In this document: positions 43,783 through 54,383 of the stretch, one piece after another
How positions within the stretch are numbered: the first letter of the stretch is position 1
Layout: each line of letters opens with the position of its first letter
NCBI GenBank assembly: GCA_016722705.1
Contig: JADKGN010000004.1
Span: forward strand, 248,001 to 312,000
Length of the DNA stretch: 64,000 nucleotides
Reading direction: 5' to 3'
Source: Candidatus Dechloromonas phosphoritropha
Lineage (GTDB): Bacteria; Pseudomonadota; Gammaproteobacteria; Burkholderiales; Rhodocyclaceae
Program-made: the position numbers and the translations under genes
The notes under the pieces: model-generated
Databases searched by the model: none
Told to the model about the DNA's origin: nothing
Seen by the model: the letters and a program-made list of their open reading frames with translations, nothing else

Positions 43783-44349
43783 ATGGCGGAACAAAAACTC
43801 GGCAATCCAGCCGTAGTTGGATTGGCTGGCTTTGGTTTGACAACGATGCTGTTGCAATTTCATAACGTTGGCTGGATGGGTCTTGGCCCAGTGATATGGG
43901 TGGGAATATTTTTTGGTGGCATGGCGCAAATGATTGCCGGGCTGCAGGAGCTGAAGACCGGGAATAATTTCGGCTACTGCGCCTTCACTGGCTATGGTTG
44001 CTTCTGGATCTCATTGACCTTCCTGCTGATCGGCAACCACTACGACCTGTACACCTCCAGCAAGACGGACATCGGCTGGTTTCTTGTCGCCTGGACAGCC
44101 TTCACCGCGATCCTGTGGGTTGGCTCGATGCGTATCAGTAACGCGCTGGCGCTAACCTTTACGTTCCTCTTGATTGGTTTTATCCTGCTTGATCTGGCGC
44201 ACTTTGGATTTCCCAATTTAACCGTTGTTGCCGGCTATGAACTCATGATCGCTGCTGCCGCTGCGTGGTACATCATGGCCCACCTCATCTACGCCGACGT
44301 CTTTGGACGCGATGTGCTCCCGGTTGGCAAACCATGGCTCAAAGCCTGA
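43783..44349 (+). CDS. satP: Acetate/succinate transporter (GPR1/FUN34/YaaH family)
   Basis: This 188-aa, six-helix inner-membrane protein takes up acetate and succinate with protons. The signature NPAVVGLAGFGLTT at the N-terminus matches the family NPAPLGL motif. Hydrophobic gate residues in FFGGMAQMIAGLQELKTGN and the length are typical. ATG 43783 follows GGGGGTG. The next plus-strand gene encodes a periplasmic Cache protein, so the pair may couple uptake and sensing of small organic acids. Confidence 0.87.
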   Translation: MAEQKLGNPAVVGLAGFGLTTMLLQFHNVGWMGLGPVIWVGIFFGGMAQMIAGLQELKTGNNFGYCAFTGYGCFWISLTFLLIGNHYDLYTSSKTDIGWFLVAWTAFTAILWVGSMRISNALALTFTFLLIGFILLDLAHFGFPNLTVVAGYELMIAAAAAWYIMAHLIYADVFGRDVLPVGKPWLKA

Positions 44350-44410
44350 CCAGCGACCATCAGCTAAAATGCAATCTCTAACTCGTCAAGCTATGACAGG
44401 GGAAATCAAA

Positions 44411-44962
44411 GTGATTAAATTTATCAAAGTCTTGTGCGCCACTATCGCCTGCGGCAGTCTCACCGGCACGCTTATGGCCGCCGGTAACGACGCCGCCACA
44501 CCGGACGAAGTCGTCCTGAAAGTCCGCTCCGCCGCAAAGTACCTGAACGCCAAGGGGCCTTCCGGATTTTCAGCATTCAACAACACGACTGGGCCTTGGA
44601 CCTGGAAGGATAGTTATGTGTTCGTCTTTGACTGTCGAAAAGACCGAATGATCGCCCATCCGTTCCGCCCCGATCTGGTGGGTAGACCGATCATGCAGAT
44701 TCAGGACAACAGCGGCAAATTCATTTTCCAGGAACTCTGCAAAGCCGGTCGAAACCCCACTGGCGGGTGGGTTGAATATTCGTGGCCGAAGCTGGGGGCT
44801 GGTAATTTGTCGCGAAAATTATCGTATTCCCTGGCGGCGGATATTTCGTTCACTTCCGGCATTCAAGTCGGCGCTGGTATCTATGACGACAGCACAACAC
44901 TCGCCGATTTGAACAAGCTACTGGAGCGGCAATTTAATCCGGCCAAGGTTCCGGCATTTTGA
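44411..44962 (+). CDS. Periplasmic single-Cache domain protein
   Basis: This is a 183-aa exported ligand-binding protein. GTG 44411 is preferred: AGGGGA lies eight bases before it and it gives a clean signal peptide cut near LMAAGND. Upstream in-frame starts at 44369 and 44393 spoil the signal. The mature part has sCache_2 features: YVFVFDCRKDRMIAHPF, LVGRPI and GWVEYSWPK. Such domains normally sit in chemoreceptors or kinases; here it is free-standing. It follows satP by 61 bases. Confidence 0.75.
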   Translation: MIKFIKVLCATIACGSLTGTLMAAGNDAATPDEVVLKVRSAAKYLNAKGPSGFSAFNNTTGPWTWKDSYVFVFDCRKDRMIAHPFRPDLVGRPIMQIQDNSGKFIFQELCKAGRNPTGGWVEYSWPKLGAGNLSRKLSYSLAADISFTSGIQVGAGIYDDSTTLADLNKLLERQFNPAKVPAF

Positions 44963-45067
44963 TGTCTCAGGTGTCGCCAGGTTAGTGCTCAAACACCATT
45001 GAATCAACCAAGCCAGACGATCGTCATTTCCCCTCAGCGCCACCGACAAACCAAGTAGCAACTCGTA

Positions 45068-45102
45068 GATTGGCCTTCTGTTAACTCAACAGAAGGCCAA
45101 TC
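45068..45102 (+). terminator. Strong hairpin downstream of Cache gene
   Basis: A perfect 15-bp stem, GATTGGCCTTCTGTT against AACAGAAGGCCAATC, with a 5-nt loop. It sits about 105 bases after the Cache gene stop. Only a short T-rich stretch follows, so termination efficiency is uncertain. Confidence 0.6.
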
Positions 45103-45168
45103 TGTCGTTTGTCCCCGCAATTGCAAAACATCGCCGCTACGCTCCGCCATGGAGAAAAAATTGTTCCA

Positions 45169-45356
45169 TTGGGGTCAGAGTCATTTCAGTTTTTTGATTT
45201 TCCAACCTTTTCCACCCGCCTCAAAGAACATCGCTTTTACCCCTTTTTTCCAGTCGACCGCGACAATCGCCTTTTGGCCGCTCCCATCAACGCCCCAAGC
45301 GTTGCGGCTCACCGCTTACCACATCAAGTCATCGGGAATATGGTAGGCGGCACAGG
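45169..45356 (-). repeat. 188-nt direct repeat, left copy
   Basis: This is a colinear copy of 46875-47062 without indels, starting TTGGGGTCAGAGTCATTTC and ending GGCGGCACAGG. On the minus strand both copies contain the tail of the same small reading frame (IPDDLM then stop) and an open stretch ending WKIKKLK. The two copies flank the zntB-like gene. Confidence 0.85.
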
Positions 45357-45546
45357 TCACGAATAGGATGCGCGTGGATCGGTCTGGATGAGCATACGGC
45401 CCTCCTGGAGAGTCATGGATTACAAATTCGTCGCATACCTGAGCCACCTACGATCTTCTTGCATGGTCTGCGCCTCGTGTATATCTTGCAAACGGCGGAT
45501 CTTGCGCCTGGATGCAAACCACTGACGTCGGGAGACACAACTCGTC

Positions 45547-46605
45547 ATGAAGGCAACACTAATCGATGCACAAGGCGCAAGCACGCCGCTGTCCGGCAAT
45601 GATCTGGCTGCCAGCTTGCCGCAGTCGGGCTTTTTCTGGCTTGACATTGCGAGCGCCACGGCCGACGAATTCGCGGCACTGGCTGGCGCGCTGCAACTGG
45701 ACGAAACGGCAAGCGCCTGGTTGTCGCGCTTCGGTCAGTCGTCGCGCTGCGAGATCAGCGCGCAGCAGATGCGTTTCTCGACCTGGGCGAACGGCGGCAA
45801 GCGGGGAGTCGTCGAGGCGCATCTGCTGTCTTCTCCCGCATGGCTCATCACCGTGTTTGATGGAGCGGTTTCCGGCCGGGACCGCTGGCACACGGGCTTC
45901 CGGCAAATCACCGACAGCATCGCCACACATCCGGACTACGCAATCGGGTTTGTACTCAATGAGCTGGTGACCGGCTTGTACCCGCGGCTGGAATGTGCCG
46001 ACGAAATCCTCGACAAGCTGGAGGACGATATTTTCCTCAATCCCAAGCCCGAGCAACTGTTCGCCCTGGCCGACCTGCGCCGGGAACTTTCGTCTCTACA
46101 TCGGCGGCTGGTACCCCTGTGCAACACGCTGAAGGCCCTGATCGCGACGGCCGGCGGAATCGGAATTGCCAGCGTCGGCATAAAGGCCACACCGTGGCTT
46201 CACACCTACAGCGAACGCCTGATCGATCTGGTGGAGCGGATCGACAGCTATCGTCAGCGTACCAGCGAAGCAATGGAGGGCTATGGCGCCAACCAGGCCA
46301 ACCGGCAATCCGAGCAGATCAACCGCCTGACCGTGATTTCCTGGGTATTCCTGCCGCTCACCTTCCTCACGGGCTTCTTCGGCATGAACTTCAAATGGGC
46401 GGTCAATGGCCTTCTCGCGACAGAAGACGCGTTCATGCTGCTCGGCATCGGCTTACCCGTGCTGGCGCTGGTCCTGACCCTGCTGTTGTTCAAAAGTCTC
46501 GGTTGGGTCGGCGCGTGGCGGAGGAAGCAGCAGCAGGCGGCTGCGGTCAGCAGCCTCGTCTCAGGGGCAGCGAAAGCGCGCGGCGAGCGCCGCCGAGCGC
46601 GCTGA
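45547..46605 (+). CDS. CorA-family transporter, ZntB-like
   Basis: This 352-aa inner-membrane protein of the 2-TM-GxN family has a cytoplasmic domain, long stalk helices, two C-terminal membrane segments and the signature FFGMNFKWAVNG. ZntB members move zinc with protons; CorA members move magnesium, and the sequence does not separate them with certainty. It is unlike the CorA at 16441. ATG 45547 opens MKATLIDAQGAS. A basic tail (ARGERRRAR) ends it. The gene is bracketed by two 188-nt direct repeats, consistent with mobilisation or duplication by recombination. Confidence 0.85.
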   Translation: MKATLIDAQGASTPLSGNDLAASLPQSGFFWLDIASATADEFAALAGALQLDETASAWLSRFGQSSRCEISAQQMRFSTWANGGKRGVVEAHLLSSPAWLITVFDGAVSGRDRWHTGFRQITDSIATHPDYAIGFVLNELVTGLYPRLECADEILDKLEDDIFLNPKPEQLFALADLRRELSSLHRRLVPLCNTLKALIATAGGIGIASVGIKATPWLHTYSERLIDLVERIDSYRQRTSEAMEGYGANQANRQSEQINRLTVISWVFLPLTFLTGFFGMNFKWAVNGLLATEDAFMLLGIGLPVLALVLTLLLFKSLGWVGAWRRKQQQAAAVSSLVSGAAKARGERRRAR

Positions 46606-46874
46606 GCGTGCGGGCGGATGATTAACCCGGCAAGCCTGTGGACAGAGACCACGATGTTGTCTCACCTTATGTAATTTCTTGGCGCCACAGCCTCGTGCCG
46701 CTTGACGGTGTGCTAAACCGGTAGCTGGAACCCACGGCAGGCTCGGCCGTTGCAACGCCAGTGGATCGCTGGGTAGCAACCTGAAAACCGCAGTTAGCCG
46801 ATTCGGTTTGCATGATTGGCGAGGAATTGACGAGACTAAGGTGGTCCGACACCGGCGAGGATTTTCTTGTGCCT

Positions 46875-47062
46875 TTGGGGTCAGAGTCATTTCAGTTTTT
46901 TGATTTTCCAATTTTTTTCAGTCGCCTCAAAGAACATCGTTTTTGCCTCTTTTTTCCGGTCGACCGCGACAATCGCCTTTTGGCTGCTCCCATCAACGCC
47001 CCGAGTGTTGCGGCTCGCCGCTTAGCACATCAAGTCATCGGGAATCGGGCAGGCGGCACAGG
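46875..47062 (-). repeat. 188-nt direct repeat, right copy
   Basis: Equal in length and orientation to 45169-45356. In this copy the coding frame is continuous with a longer upstream minus-strand frame (ORF at 47022-47171), so this is the parental copy. Confidence 0.85.
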
Positions 47063-47171
47063 GATGGTTGGCCTGAACCGCCTCCGAGACACCAATCCGC
47101 CTGATCTTGTTGTCAAGAGTGACGTTGTAGGCGATATTGCTGGCGGCGTGCCCGGCGATCCATGCGCTCAT
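47022..47171 (-). CDS. Small ORF or gene remnant (49 aa)
   Basis: ATG 47171 to TAA 47022 encodes MSAWIAGHAASNIAYNVTLD, then CAACPIPDDLMC, with a possible Cys4-like arrangement near the end. The frame is also open upstream to about 47280 with protein-like sequence (GLLRIRGVGFESG). After the stop, the same frame is open again to a TGA near 46892. This looks like the remains of a longer gene broken by a stop. Not recognised. Confidence 0.3.
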   Translation of the reverse strand: MSAWIAGHAASNIAYNVTLDNKIRRIGVSEAVQANHPCAACPIPDDLMC

Positions 47172-47318
47172 CAAGCAGCCACTCTCGAACCCAACACCGC
47201 GAATGCGCAGCAGACCGAAGGATGGACTGTGGGTGGCATCCGGGGGTTTGCGCTCCCGAAACCAGGCCCGCCCCTTGCCCGTACGCGCGAATCAGCGAAG
47301 ACCGGGGCTGCCCATCGT

Positions 47319-50300
47319 TCAGTGATAGACGATCTCGACGTTCTCCGACTGCAGCCAGCCGTTCAGGGCGTCGAGCAGCGTGTCGTCGAGGCGCACGCGC
47401 ACGGCGTCGCCGAGCACTATTTCGCACTCGGCCGTTGCGTTGCGGTAGCTGACCCGCACCTGCGCCGGACCGGGTGCAAACGGCGTCAGCAGCGACTTCA
47501 GCTTGTGCGCGTCCGAGCCCCCGTTCATCCGCAGCAACAGGTGCCTGGCAAAGCGGGCGCGCGCCTCGCCGACGGTCATCAACTTTTCGGCGGTGACACG
47601 ATTACCGCCGGAGAAATCGTCGTAACTGACCTTACCTTCGACGATCAGCACCTCGTCGATGACGATCTTGGCGCGCTCCGCCTCGAACAGCTCATTGAAT
47701 ACCGAAACCTCGAGCGTTGCCGTGCCGTCGTCGATCTGGACCAGGAGCATCTTTCCCCGGCGCGTCATCTGCGTGCGCACGCCGACCACGATACCGGCGA
47801 GCAGGGTTGGCTCCCTGGACGGTTCCATCTGCTTGAGCGAGCGCCGCACGAAGCGCGACAACTCCTGCTTGCGGGTGTTGAAGGGATGCCCGGAGAAGAA
47901 GAAGCCAAGCGCGGTCTTCTCCTGCATCAACTGCTCCCTTTCGCCCCAGGGCGGCACGGGTATGTATTGCGGAGCGTGTTCCTCGGCGGCCGGGCCGACA
48001 TCGAACAGGCTGGTCTGCATCGAGTTGCGCTCGGCCTGCTCGGCGAAATCCATCGCCACGCCGACCGACGCGAGCAGTCGGTGGCGGTGGCCATCGATGC
48101 TGTCAAAGGCACCGGCCTTGATCAGCGCCTCGGTGGCGCGGCGGTTGACCATGCGCTTGTCGCAGCGCCGGCAGAAATCGAACAGATCCTTGAACGACCC
48201 GCCGCTTTCCCGTGCCTTGAGGATTTCATTGACCGCCTGCTCGCCGGTGCCCTTGACCGCCCCCAGGCCATAACGGATGGTGCCACGGTCGACCGGCTCA
48301 AAACGGTAATTCGAGACATTCACATCCGGCCCGAGCACCTTCAACTTGTTGGCGATGGTGTCCTCATAGAAGATCTTCACCGAGTCGGTGTTGTCCATGT
48401 CGGACGACAATGTTGCCGCCATGAAGGCCGCGCAATGGTGCGCCTTGAGCCAGGCGGTGTGGTAGGTGACGACGGCGTAGGCCGCGGTGTGCGACTTGTT
48501 GAAGCCATACTCGGCGAACTTGGTCATCAGATCGAACAATTGCTCAGCCAGCGCCGGGTTATAACCTTTCTCCTTGGCCCCGGCGGCGATGGTCGCCCGA
48601 TGCTTGGCCATTTCCTCGGGCTTCTTCTTGCCCATAGCCCGGCGCAGCATGTCGGCGCCACCCAGCGTGTAGCCGCCGATGATCTGCGAGATCTGCATCA
48701 CCTGTTCCTGGTACACGATGACGCCGTAGGTCGGCGACAGGCAGGCGGTCAGGTCGGGATGGAAATAGTCGATCTTTTGCTGGCCCTTCTTGCGTAGGAT
48801 GAAGTCGTCCACCATCCCGGAACCGAGCGGGCCGGGACGATAGAGCGCGAGCACGGCGATGATGTCCTCGAAACGGTCGGGCTGCAGCTTTCTCAGCAGC
48901 TTCTTCATCCCCTCCGATTCGACCTGGAAGATTGCCGTCGTATTGGCCTCTTTCAATATCTGGTAGGCCGCCGGATCGGTGAAGCCGAGTGCCATCAGGT
49001 CGAGCCTTTCGCCGGTCATCCGGCGAACGTATTCGACGGCCAGCTCGATAATCGTCAGGTTGCGCAGGCCGAGGAAGTCGAACTTGACCAGACCGGCCTT
49101 TTCGACGTCGTCCTTGTCGAATTGCGAGACCGGCGACGCATCGCTGCCGGTGGCCTGATAGATCGGGCAGAAATCGGTGATCTTGCCCGGCGCGATCAGC
49201 ACGCCGCCGGCATGCATGCCGACATTTCGAGTCAAATCTTCTAGTCGACCGGCGAGATCGAACAGTTCGCGGACCGACTCACCGTCGCGCTCGTCGCGCA
49301 TCAGCTCCTTCAACGCCGGCTCCTGCTCCAGCGCCTCGGCCAGCGATACCGGCTTGTTCTGGACGATCGGGATCATTTTGGAAATACGATCGCACAACGA
49401 ATACGGCAGGCCGAAGACGCGGCCGACGTCGCGAATCACCGCTTTCGACGACATGGTGCCGAAGGTGACGATCTGCGATACCGCCTGCGAACCGTAGCGC
49501 TGACGGACGTATTCGATGACCCGCCAGCGGTTGTCCTGGCAGAAGTCGATGTCGAAGTCGGGCATCGACACCCGCTCCGGGTTCAGGAAGCGCTCGAACA
49601 GCAGGGCGTAGGCCAGCGGGTCGAGGTCGGTGATGCGCAGGCTGTAGGCGACCAGCGAGCCGGCGCCGGAACCGCGGCCCGGGCCTACCGGCACAGTGTT
49701 ACTCTTGGCCCAGTTGATGAAGTCGGCGACGATCAGGAAGTAGCCCGGGTAGCCCATCTGGATGATGGTCCTGCACTCGAAGGCGAGACGTTCGTCGTAT
49801 TCAGGGCGGCGTTTCAGGCGCTCCTCCGGGTCGGGAAAAAGCTCGACCAAGCGTTTCTCCAGCCCGGCTCGCGCTTCGGCCACAAGGAAGTCATCGAGCG
49901 TCATTCCTGCCGGCGTCGGGAAATCGGGCAGGAAATTCTTGCCCAGCGTCAGCTCGATGTTGCAGCGGCGGGCAATTTCCAGAGAATTTTCCAGCGCCTC
50001 GGGCAGGTCCGCGAACAACTCGGCCATCTCGGCCTGGGTCTTGAAATACTGTTCCCCGGTATGGAGCCTCGGTCGACGCGTATCGCCCAGCACGTAGCCT
50101 TCGGCAATGCAGATCCGCGCCTCGTGAGCGCGGAAGTCGTCGCGGTTCATGAACTGAACGGGATGCGTGGCGACCAGCGGCAGACCGAGTTCGCCGGCGA
50201 GATCGGCGGTCTGCTGGACCACGGATTCCTGCTGCGGCTGCCCGTAGCGCTGCACTTCGAGATAGAAGGCGCCGGGGAAGATCGCCTCCCAGGCCTTCGC

Positions 50301-50765
50301 CCGTTCGCCGGCCTGGTCAAAGTTGCCGTTGATCAGGGCCTCGCCGATATCACCGCGATTTGCCCCGGAGAGCGCGATCAGGCCGTCGCTGCCGATTTCG
50401 TCAAACCATTCGCGGCGGATTTCCGCCCGGTCGCGCCGACCGTCGACCAGATAGGCCCGGCTCAGCAGCTCGCAAAGCTGCCGGTAGCCGTCCCGGTTGC
50501 GCACAAGCAGCAGCAGGCGGGAGACGTCGTCCGGCGCCTCGCGGTTGGCGATCCACACATCGGCCCCGGCAACCGGCTTGAGACCCTTGCCGCGGGCCGC
50601 AGTGTAGAACTTGACGAGACCGAACAGATTGCCGAGATCAGTCAGCGCCAGCGCCGGCATGCCGTCGGCCGCCGCCCGCTTGACGGCATCGCCGATGCGG
50701 ACCATGCCATCGGTCACGGAATATTCGGAATGGAGGCGAAGGTGGACAAAACGCGGGGGAGTCAT
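47319..50765 (-). CDS. dnaE: DNA polymerase III alpha subunit
   Basis: This 1148-aa replicative polymerase catalytic subunit has an N-terminal PHP domain (FVHLRLHSEYSVTDG), a polymerase core with the catalytic Asp residues in MPDFDIDFCQDNR, and the helix-hairpin-helix region. An OB-fold near the C-terminus ends in a tau-binding tail. NVGMHAGGVLIAP and LYRPGPLGSGMVDDFI are family hallmarks. ATG 50765 (MTPPRFVHLRLH) is preferred; ATG 50774 is nine bases upstream and both have weak ribosome sites. It is intact and full length. Confidence 0.95.
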   Translation of the reverse strand: MTPPRFVHLRLHSEYSVTDGMVRIGDAVKRAAADGMPALALTDLGNLFGLVKFYTAARGKGLKPVAGADVWIANREAPDDVSRLLLLVRNRDGYRQLCELLSRAYLVDGRRDRAEIRREWFDEIGSDGLIALSGANRGDIGEALINGNFDQAGERAKAWEAIFPGAFYLEVQRYGQPQQESVVQQTADLAGELGLPLVATHPVQFMNRDDFRAHEARICIAEGYVLGDTRRPRLHTGEQYFKTQAEMAELFADLPEALENSLEIARRCNIELTLGKNFLPDFPTPAGMTLDDFLVAEARAGLEKRLVELFPDPEERLKRRPEYDERLAFECRTIIQMGYPGYFLIVADFINWAKSNTVPVGPGRGSGAGSLVAYSLRITDLDPLAYALLFERFLNPERVSMPDFDIDFCQDNRWRVIEYVRQRYGSQAVSQIVTFGTMSSKAVIRDVGRVFGLPYSLCDRISKMIPIVQNKPVSLAEALEQEPALKELMRDERDGESVRELFDLAGRLEDLTRNVGMHAGGVLIAPGKITDFCPIYQATGSDASPVSQFDKDDVEKAGLVKFDFLGLRNLTIIELAVEYVRRMTGERLDLMALGFTDPAAYQILKEANTTAIFQVESEGMKKLLRKLQPDRFEDIIAVLALYRPGPLGSGMVDDFILRKKGQQKIDYFHPDLTACLSPTYGVIVYQEQVMQISQIIGGYTLGGADMLRRAMGKKKPEEMAKHRATIAAGAKEKGYNPALAEQLFDLMTKFAEYGFNKSHTAAYAVVTYHTAWLKAHHCAAFMAATLSSDMDNTDSVKIFYEDTIANKLKVLGPDVNVSNYRFEPVDRGTIRYGLGAVKGTGEQAVNEILKARESGGSFKDLFDFCRRCDKRMVNRRATEALIKAGAFDSIDGHRHRLLASVGVAMDFAEQAERNSMQTSLFDVGPAAEEHAPQYIPVPPWGEREQLMQEKTALGFFFSGHPFNTRKQELSRFVRRSLKQMEPSREPTLLAGIVVGVRTQMTRRGKMLLVQIDDGTATLEVSVFNELFEAERAKIVIDEVLIVEGKVSYDDFSGGNRVTAEKLMTVGEARARFARHLLLRMNGGSDAHKLKSLLTPFAPGPAQVRVSYRNATAECEIVLGDAVRVRLDDTLLDALNGWLQSENVEIVYH

Positions 50766-50972
50766 GAGCCGCATTTTAACGCGGCGCCGAACCCGCGCCG
50801 AAAAATCGTCCCCACGAAAACTGTCGCGGTGAACGGTCAAATTTCACCCGATTTGAAACATTTCCATGACAACGCACCAAAATTTGACGAATCGCTCACA
50901 GAATCCCTAGAATCACCGCATTCCCGACGGCACCGAACGGTCGCGCCGGGCATCTGCCAACCGGAGTCTCGA

Positions 50973-52586
50973 ATGTTTGTCATCCTGCGTCTCGTCGCCA
51001 TCCTCTGCCTGATCCTGACTGCCGCCCTGCCCGCCACGGCGGCAGACAAGAGCGGAGCCGAGACGAATTCCGCGAACGAGGCGCCATTGGTCATCTTCAA
51101 CCGGACCGTCGTCGTCTTCCGCAGCGATTTCCTTGGCGTCGCGCCACGCCCCCGGGCCGCGCGCGCCAAGTCCACGATCGACGATGCACTGGCGCGCGGC
51201 GGAAAACACAATGTTGCCATCCGGGATAACCCCGAAGGGCAACTGGTGATGATGGGCGACACGCTGGCCTTCGTCGTTACCGCCGGTGATGTCGACCAGT
51301 TGCGCCAGGAAAAGCCAGAACAGGTAGCCGCCCAGGCGGCGCGCAACCTCGAGCAGGTCATCGCCGAAACCGACGAGGTGCGCAATCTGCACGCCATGCT
51401 CAAGGGGGCTGCGTGGGCGGCGGCGGCTACGGCGATCTTCGTGCTGCTACTGTGGGGCCTCGGCCGGCTGCGCGACCGCGTCTCGCGGATCCTCACGGCG
51501 ATCACCGAGCGCAAGGTGGCCGCGCTAAAAATCGGCGGTACTCAGGTAGTCGAAGGAGAACACCTGGTCCCCTTGCTGCGCCGCGTGCTTGCGGTGGTCA
51601 GCTGGGCATTCATCGCCATGCTCGTTTATGAATGGCTCAGCATCGTCCTCTCAAGTTTCCCGTATACCCGCCCGTGGGGTGAGCGCCTCAATGGCTACTT
51701 CTTCGGGATTGCGCTGGAGATCGGCGGCGGCATCATCAGCGCCATCCCCGGCCTCGGCATTGCCATTGCCATCTTACTGCTGGCACGCTTTACCGTGCAG
51801 TTTCTCGGCCGCTTCCTCGAACGACTGTCGCGCGGCGGCTCCGCGCCCGCATGGCTGGGCCTGGATACGCTGCCGACGACGCGCCAGTTGTTCAACATCG
51901 GCATCTGGCTGTTCGCCGTCGCCATGGCCTATCCCTACCTTCCCGGCGCCGAGACCGACGCCTTCAAGGGCCTTTCGGTGCTACTCGGCCTGATGGTCTC
52001 GCTCGGCGCATCGAGTGTCGTCGGCCAGGCCGCCTCGGGATTGATCCTGACCTACACGCGCACGCTTCAGGTCGGCGAATATGTGCGCGTTGGCGACAAC
52101 GAGGGCACGGTCACTCGCCTCGGCACCTTCACGACGACCATCCGCACCGGCCTCGGCGAAGAGCTGACTATCCCCAACTCGCTGATCACCGGCTCGGTAA
52201 CGAAGAATTATTCGCGTAGCGTACATGGCAAGGGTTTCATCGTTGATACCACGGTCACCATCGGCTACGACACCCCGTGGCGTCAGGTCGAGGCCATGCT
52301 GATCGAAGCGGCCAACCGCACACCTGGCATCCTCGAAACACCGGCACCGCGTGTCTTCCAGACGGCACTCTCCGATTTCTACCCGGAATATCGCCTCGTC
52401 GCGCAGGCCGTACCCACTGAACCGCGTCCGCGCGCCGAGGTGATGAGCATGCTGCACGCCAACATCCAGGACGTGTTCAACGAGTACAATGTGCAGATCA
52501 TGTCGCCGCACTACCTCGGCGACCCGGCGCAAGCCAAGGTGGTCAAAACGGAGGACTGGCATCTGGCGCCAGCAGAGAAGGACTGA
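50973..52586 (+). CDS. MscS-family mechanosensitive channel, with signal peptide
   Basis: This 537-aa inner-membrane channel is of the longer MscS type. It has a cleavable signal peptide (ends ALPATAADK), a periplasmic domain of about 115 residues, several membrane helices, and the pore helix region LMVSLGASSVVGQAASGLIL. The cytoplasmic beta domain follows (VRVGDNEGTVTRLGTFTTTI, IPNSLITGSVTKNYS). It releases osmolytes or ions under membrane tension. ATG 50973 has GGAG seven bases upstream. The frame is open far upstream but would overlap dnaE antisense. The next gene follows after 42 bases. Confidence 0.9.
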   Translation: MFVILRLVAILCLILTAALPATAADKSGAETNSANEAPLVIFNRTVVVFRSDFLGVAPRPRAARAKSTIDDALARGGKHNVAIRDNPEGQLVMMGDTLAFVVTAGDVDQLRQEKPEQVAAQAARNLEQVIAETDEVRNLHAMLKGAAWAAAATAIFVLLLWGLGRLRDRVSRILTAITERKVAALKIGGTQVVEGEHLVPLLRRVLAVVSWAFIAMLVYEWLSIVLSSFPYTRPWGERLNGYFFGIALEIGGGIISAIPGLGIAIAILLLARFTVQFLGRFLERLSRGGSAPAWLGLDTLPTTRQLFNIGIWLFAVAMAYPYLPGAETDAFKGLSVLLGLMVSLGASSVVGQAASGLILTYTRTLQVGEYVRVGDNEGTVTRLGTFTTTIRTGLGEELTIPNSLITGSVTKNYSRSVHGKGFIVDTTVTIGYDTPWRQVEAMLIEAANRTPGILETPAPRVFQTALSDFYPEYRLVAQAVPTEPRPRAEVMSMLHANIQDVFNEYNVQIMSPHYLGDPAQAKVVKTEDWHLAPAEKD

Positions 52587-52628
52587 AAGCCCAACATCGC
52601 CGCTGTTGCGGTCAACTCCCGAAAAACC

Positions 52629-53357
52629 ATGAAAATCAACAAGCCCTTGATGATCGCCATCGCCTTCGCGCTGCTTGCCACAGGCGGACCCGCGCTGGCC
52701 GAAGCGGACATCCGCCACGAGCAGGTGCAGTTTCAGAAAGGCACAAGCGGCGCCACGGTCAAGGGCAGCATCAAGGGCCGCCAAGTCATCGATTACCGCC
52801 TGCGCGGTGCTGCCGGCCAGAACATGGACATTACCCTGAAGGCAAGCAAGACACCAGCTTACTTCAACGTCCTGGCGTCGGACGATACCCCGCTCTTCAT
52901 CGGCTCGGTCTCGGGCAACCAGTTCTCCGGCCTGTTGCCGAAGGACGGCGAATACACGATTCGTGTCTATCTGACGGGCAATGCCGCCAGCAGCAATCAG
53001 TCGGCTGACTTCACCTTCGAGATCGATATCACCAGCAGACCGGCGTCCGCCGCCAAGGGGGCGACGCCGCCGGCCAAATACGATGCCTCCGGCAAGATCA
53101 GATGCTCTGAGGACAAGGAGACGCTCGATCGCCAGTGCGACTTCCGCGTCGTGCGCCACTTCGCCACGCACAGCGCCCAGATCTGGATCGCCTACGGCCC
53201 CGATGGCCGAACCCGCGTACTGCATTATGCCGACAAGAAATTTACCACCGACGACGGGGCTAGGATTTCCGCCCAGCGCCAGAACGACAACTGGCGGATC
53301 GGCATCGGCGGCAGGGAGTTCTATCTGATCCCGGATGCGCTGATCAACGGTAGCTGA
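52629..53357 (+). CDS. PliG-like periplasmic protein (lysozyme-inhibitor type)
   Basis: This is a 242-aa exported protein. A signal peptide ends at ALAEAD. Residues 30-140 form a beta-sandwich like PliG, the g-type lysozyme inhibitor (FQKGTSGATVKGSIKGRQVI, then FIGSVSGNQFSGLLPKDGEY). A second C-terminal domain (about 155-242) with two Cys (IRCSEDKETLDRQCDF) is extra and unrecognised. It may protect the cell wall from host or competitor lysozyme. It lies 42 bases after the MscS gene and is probably co-transcribed. Confidence 0.65.
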   Translation: MKINKPLMIAIAFALLATGGPALAEADIRHEQVQFQKGTSGATVKGSIKGRQVIDYRLRGAAGQNMDITLKASKTPAYFNVLASDDTPLFIGSVSGNQFSGLLPKDGEYTIRVYLTGNAASSNQSADFTFEIDITSRPASAAKGATPPAKYDASGKIRCSEDKETLDRQCDFRVVRHFATHSAQIWIAYGPDGRTRVLHYADKKFTTDDGARISAQRQNDNWRIGIGGREFYLIPDALINGS

Positions 53358-53495
53358 TCACCCGCCGCCTGCCCTCCACCGGTGCCCGGATGATCTCAGG
53401 GCCGCCGCAGCATCGGCAAGGCCGCGCCGCGAGCCTTGACGCGATGCGCAATGCGGTTACGCTTGCAGCTTCAGAACAACAGATGGAGAGATGCC

Positions 53496-54284
<789 letters not shown>

Positions 54285-54383
54285 AGCGGCGCGCCAGGCG
54301 CGGTCAGCGCTGTGCGTAGCCGGTCAACTCATAGCGCTCGTGTTGCGAAAACATGAGTCAAGCCAGAGGCAGCCAGCAAGCGC

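Noticed and set aside
50061..50972. Upstream extension of the MscS gene
   Set aside because: It lies antisense to dnaE and lacks channel-family sequence; the signal peptide starts at 50973.
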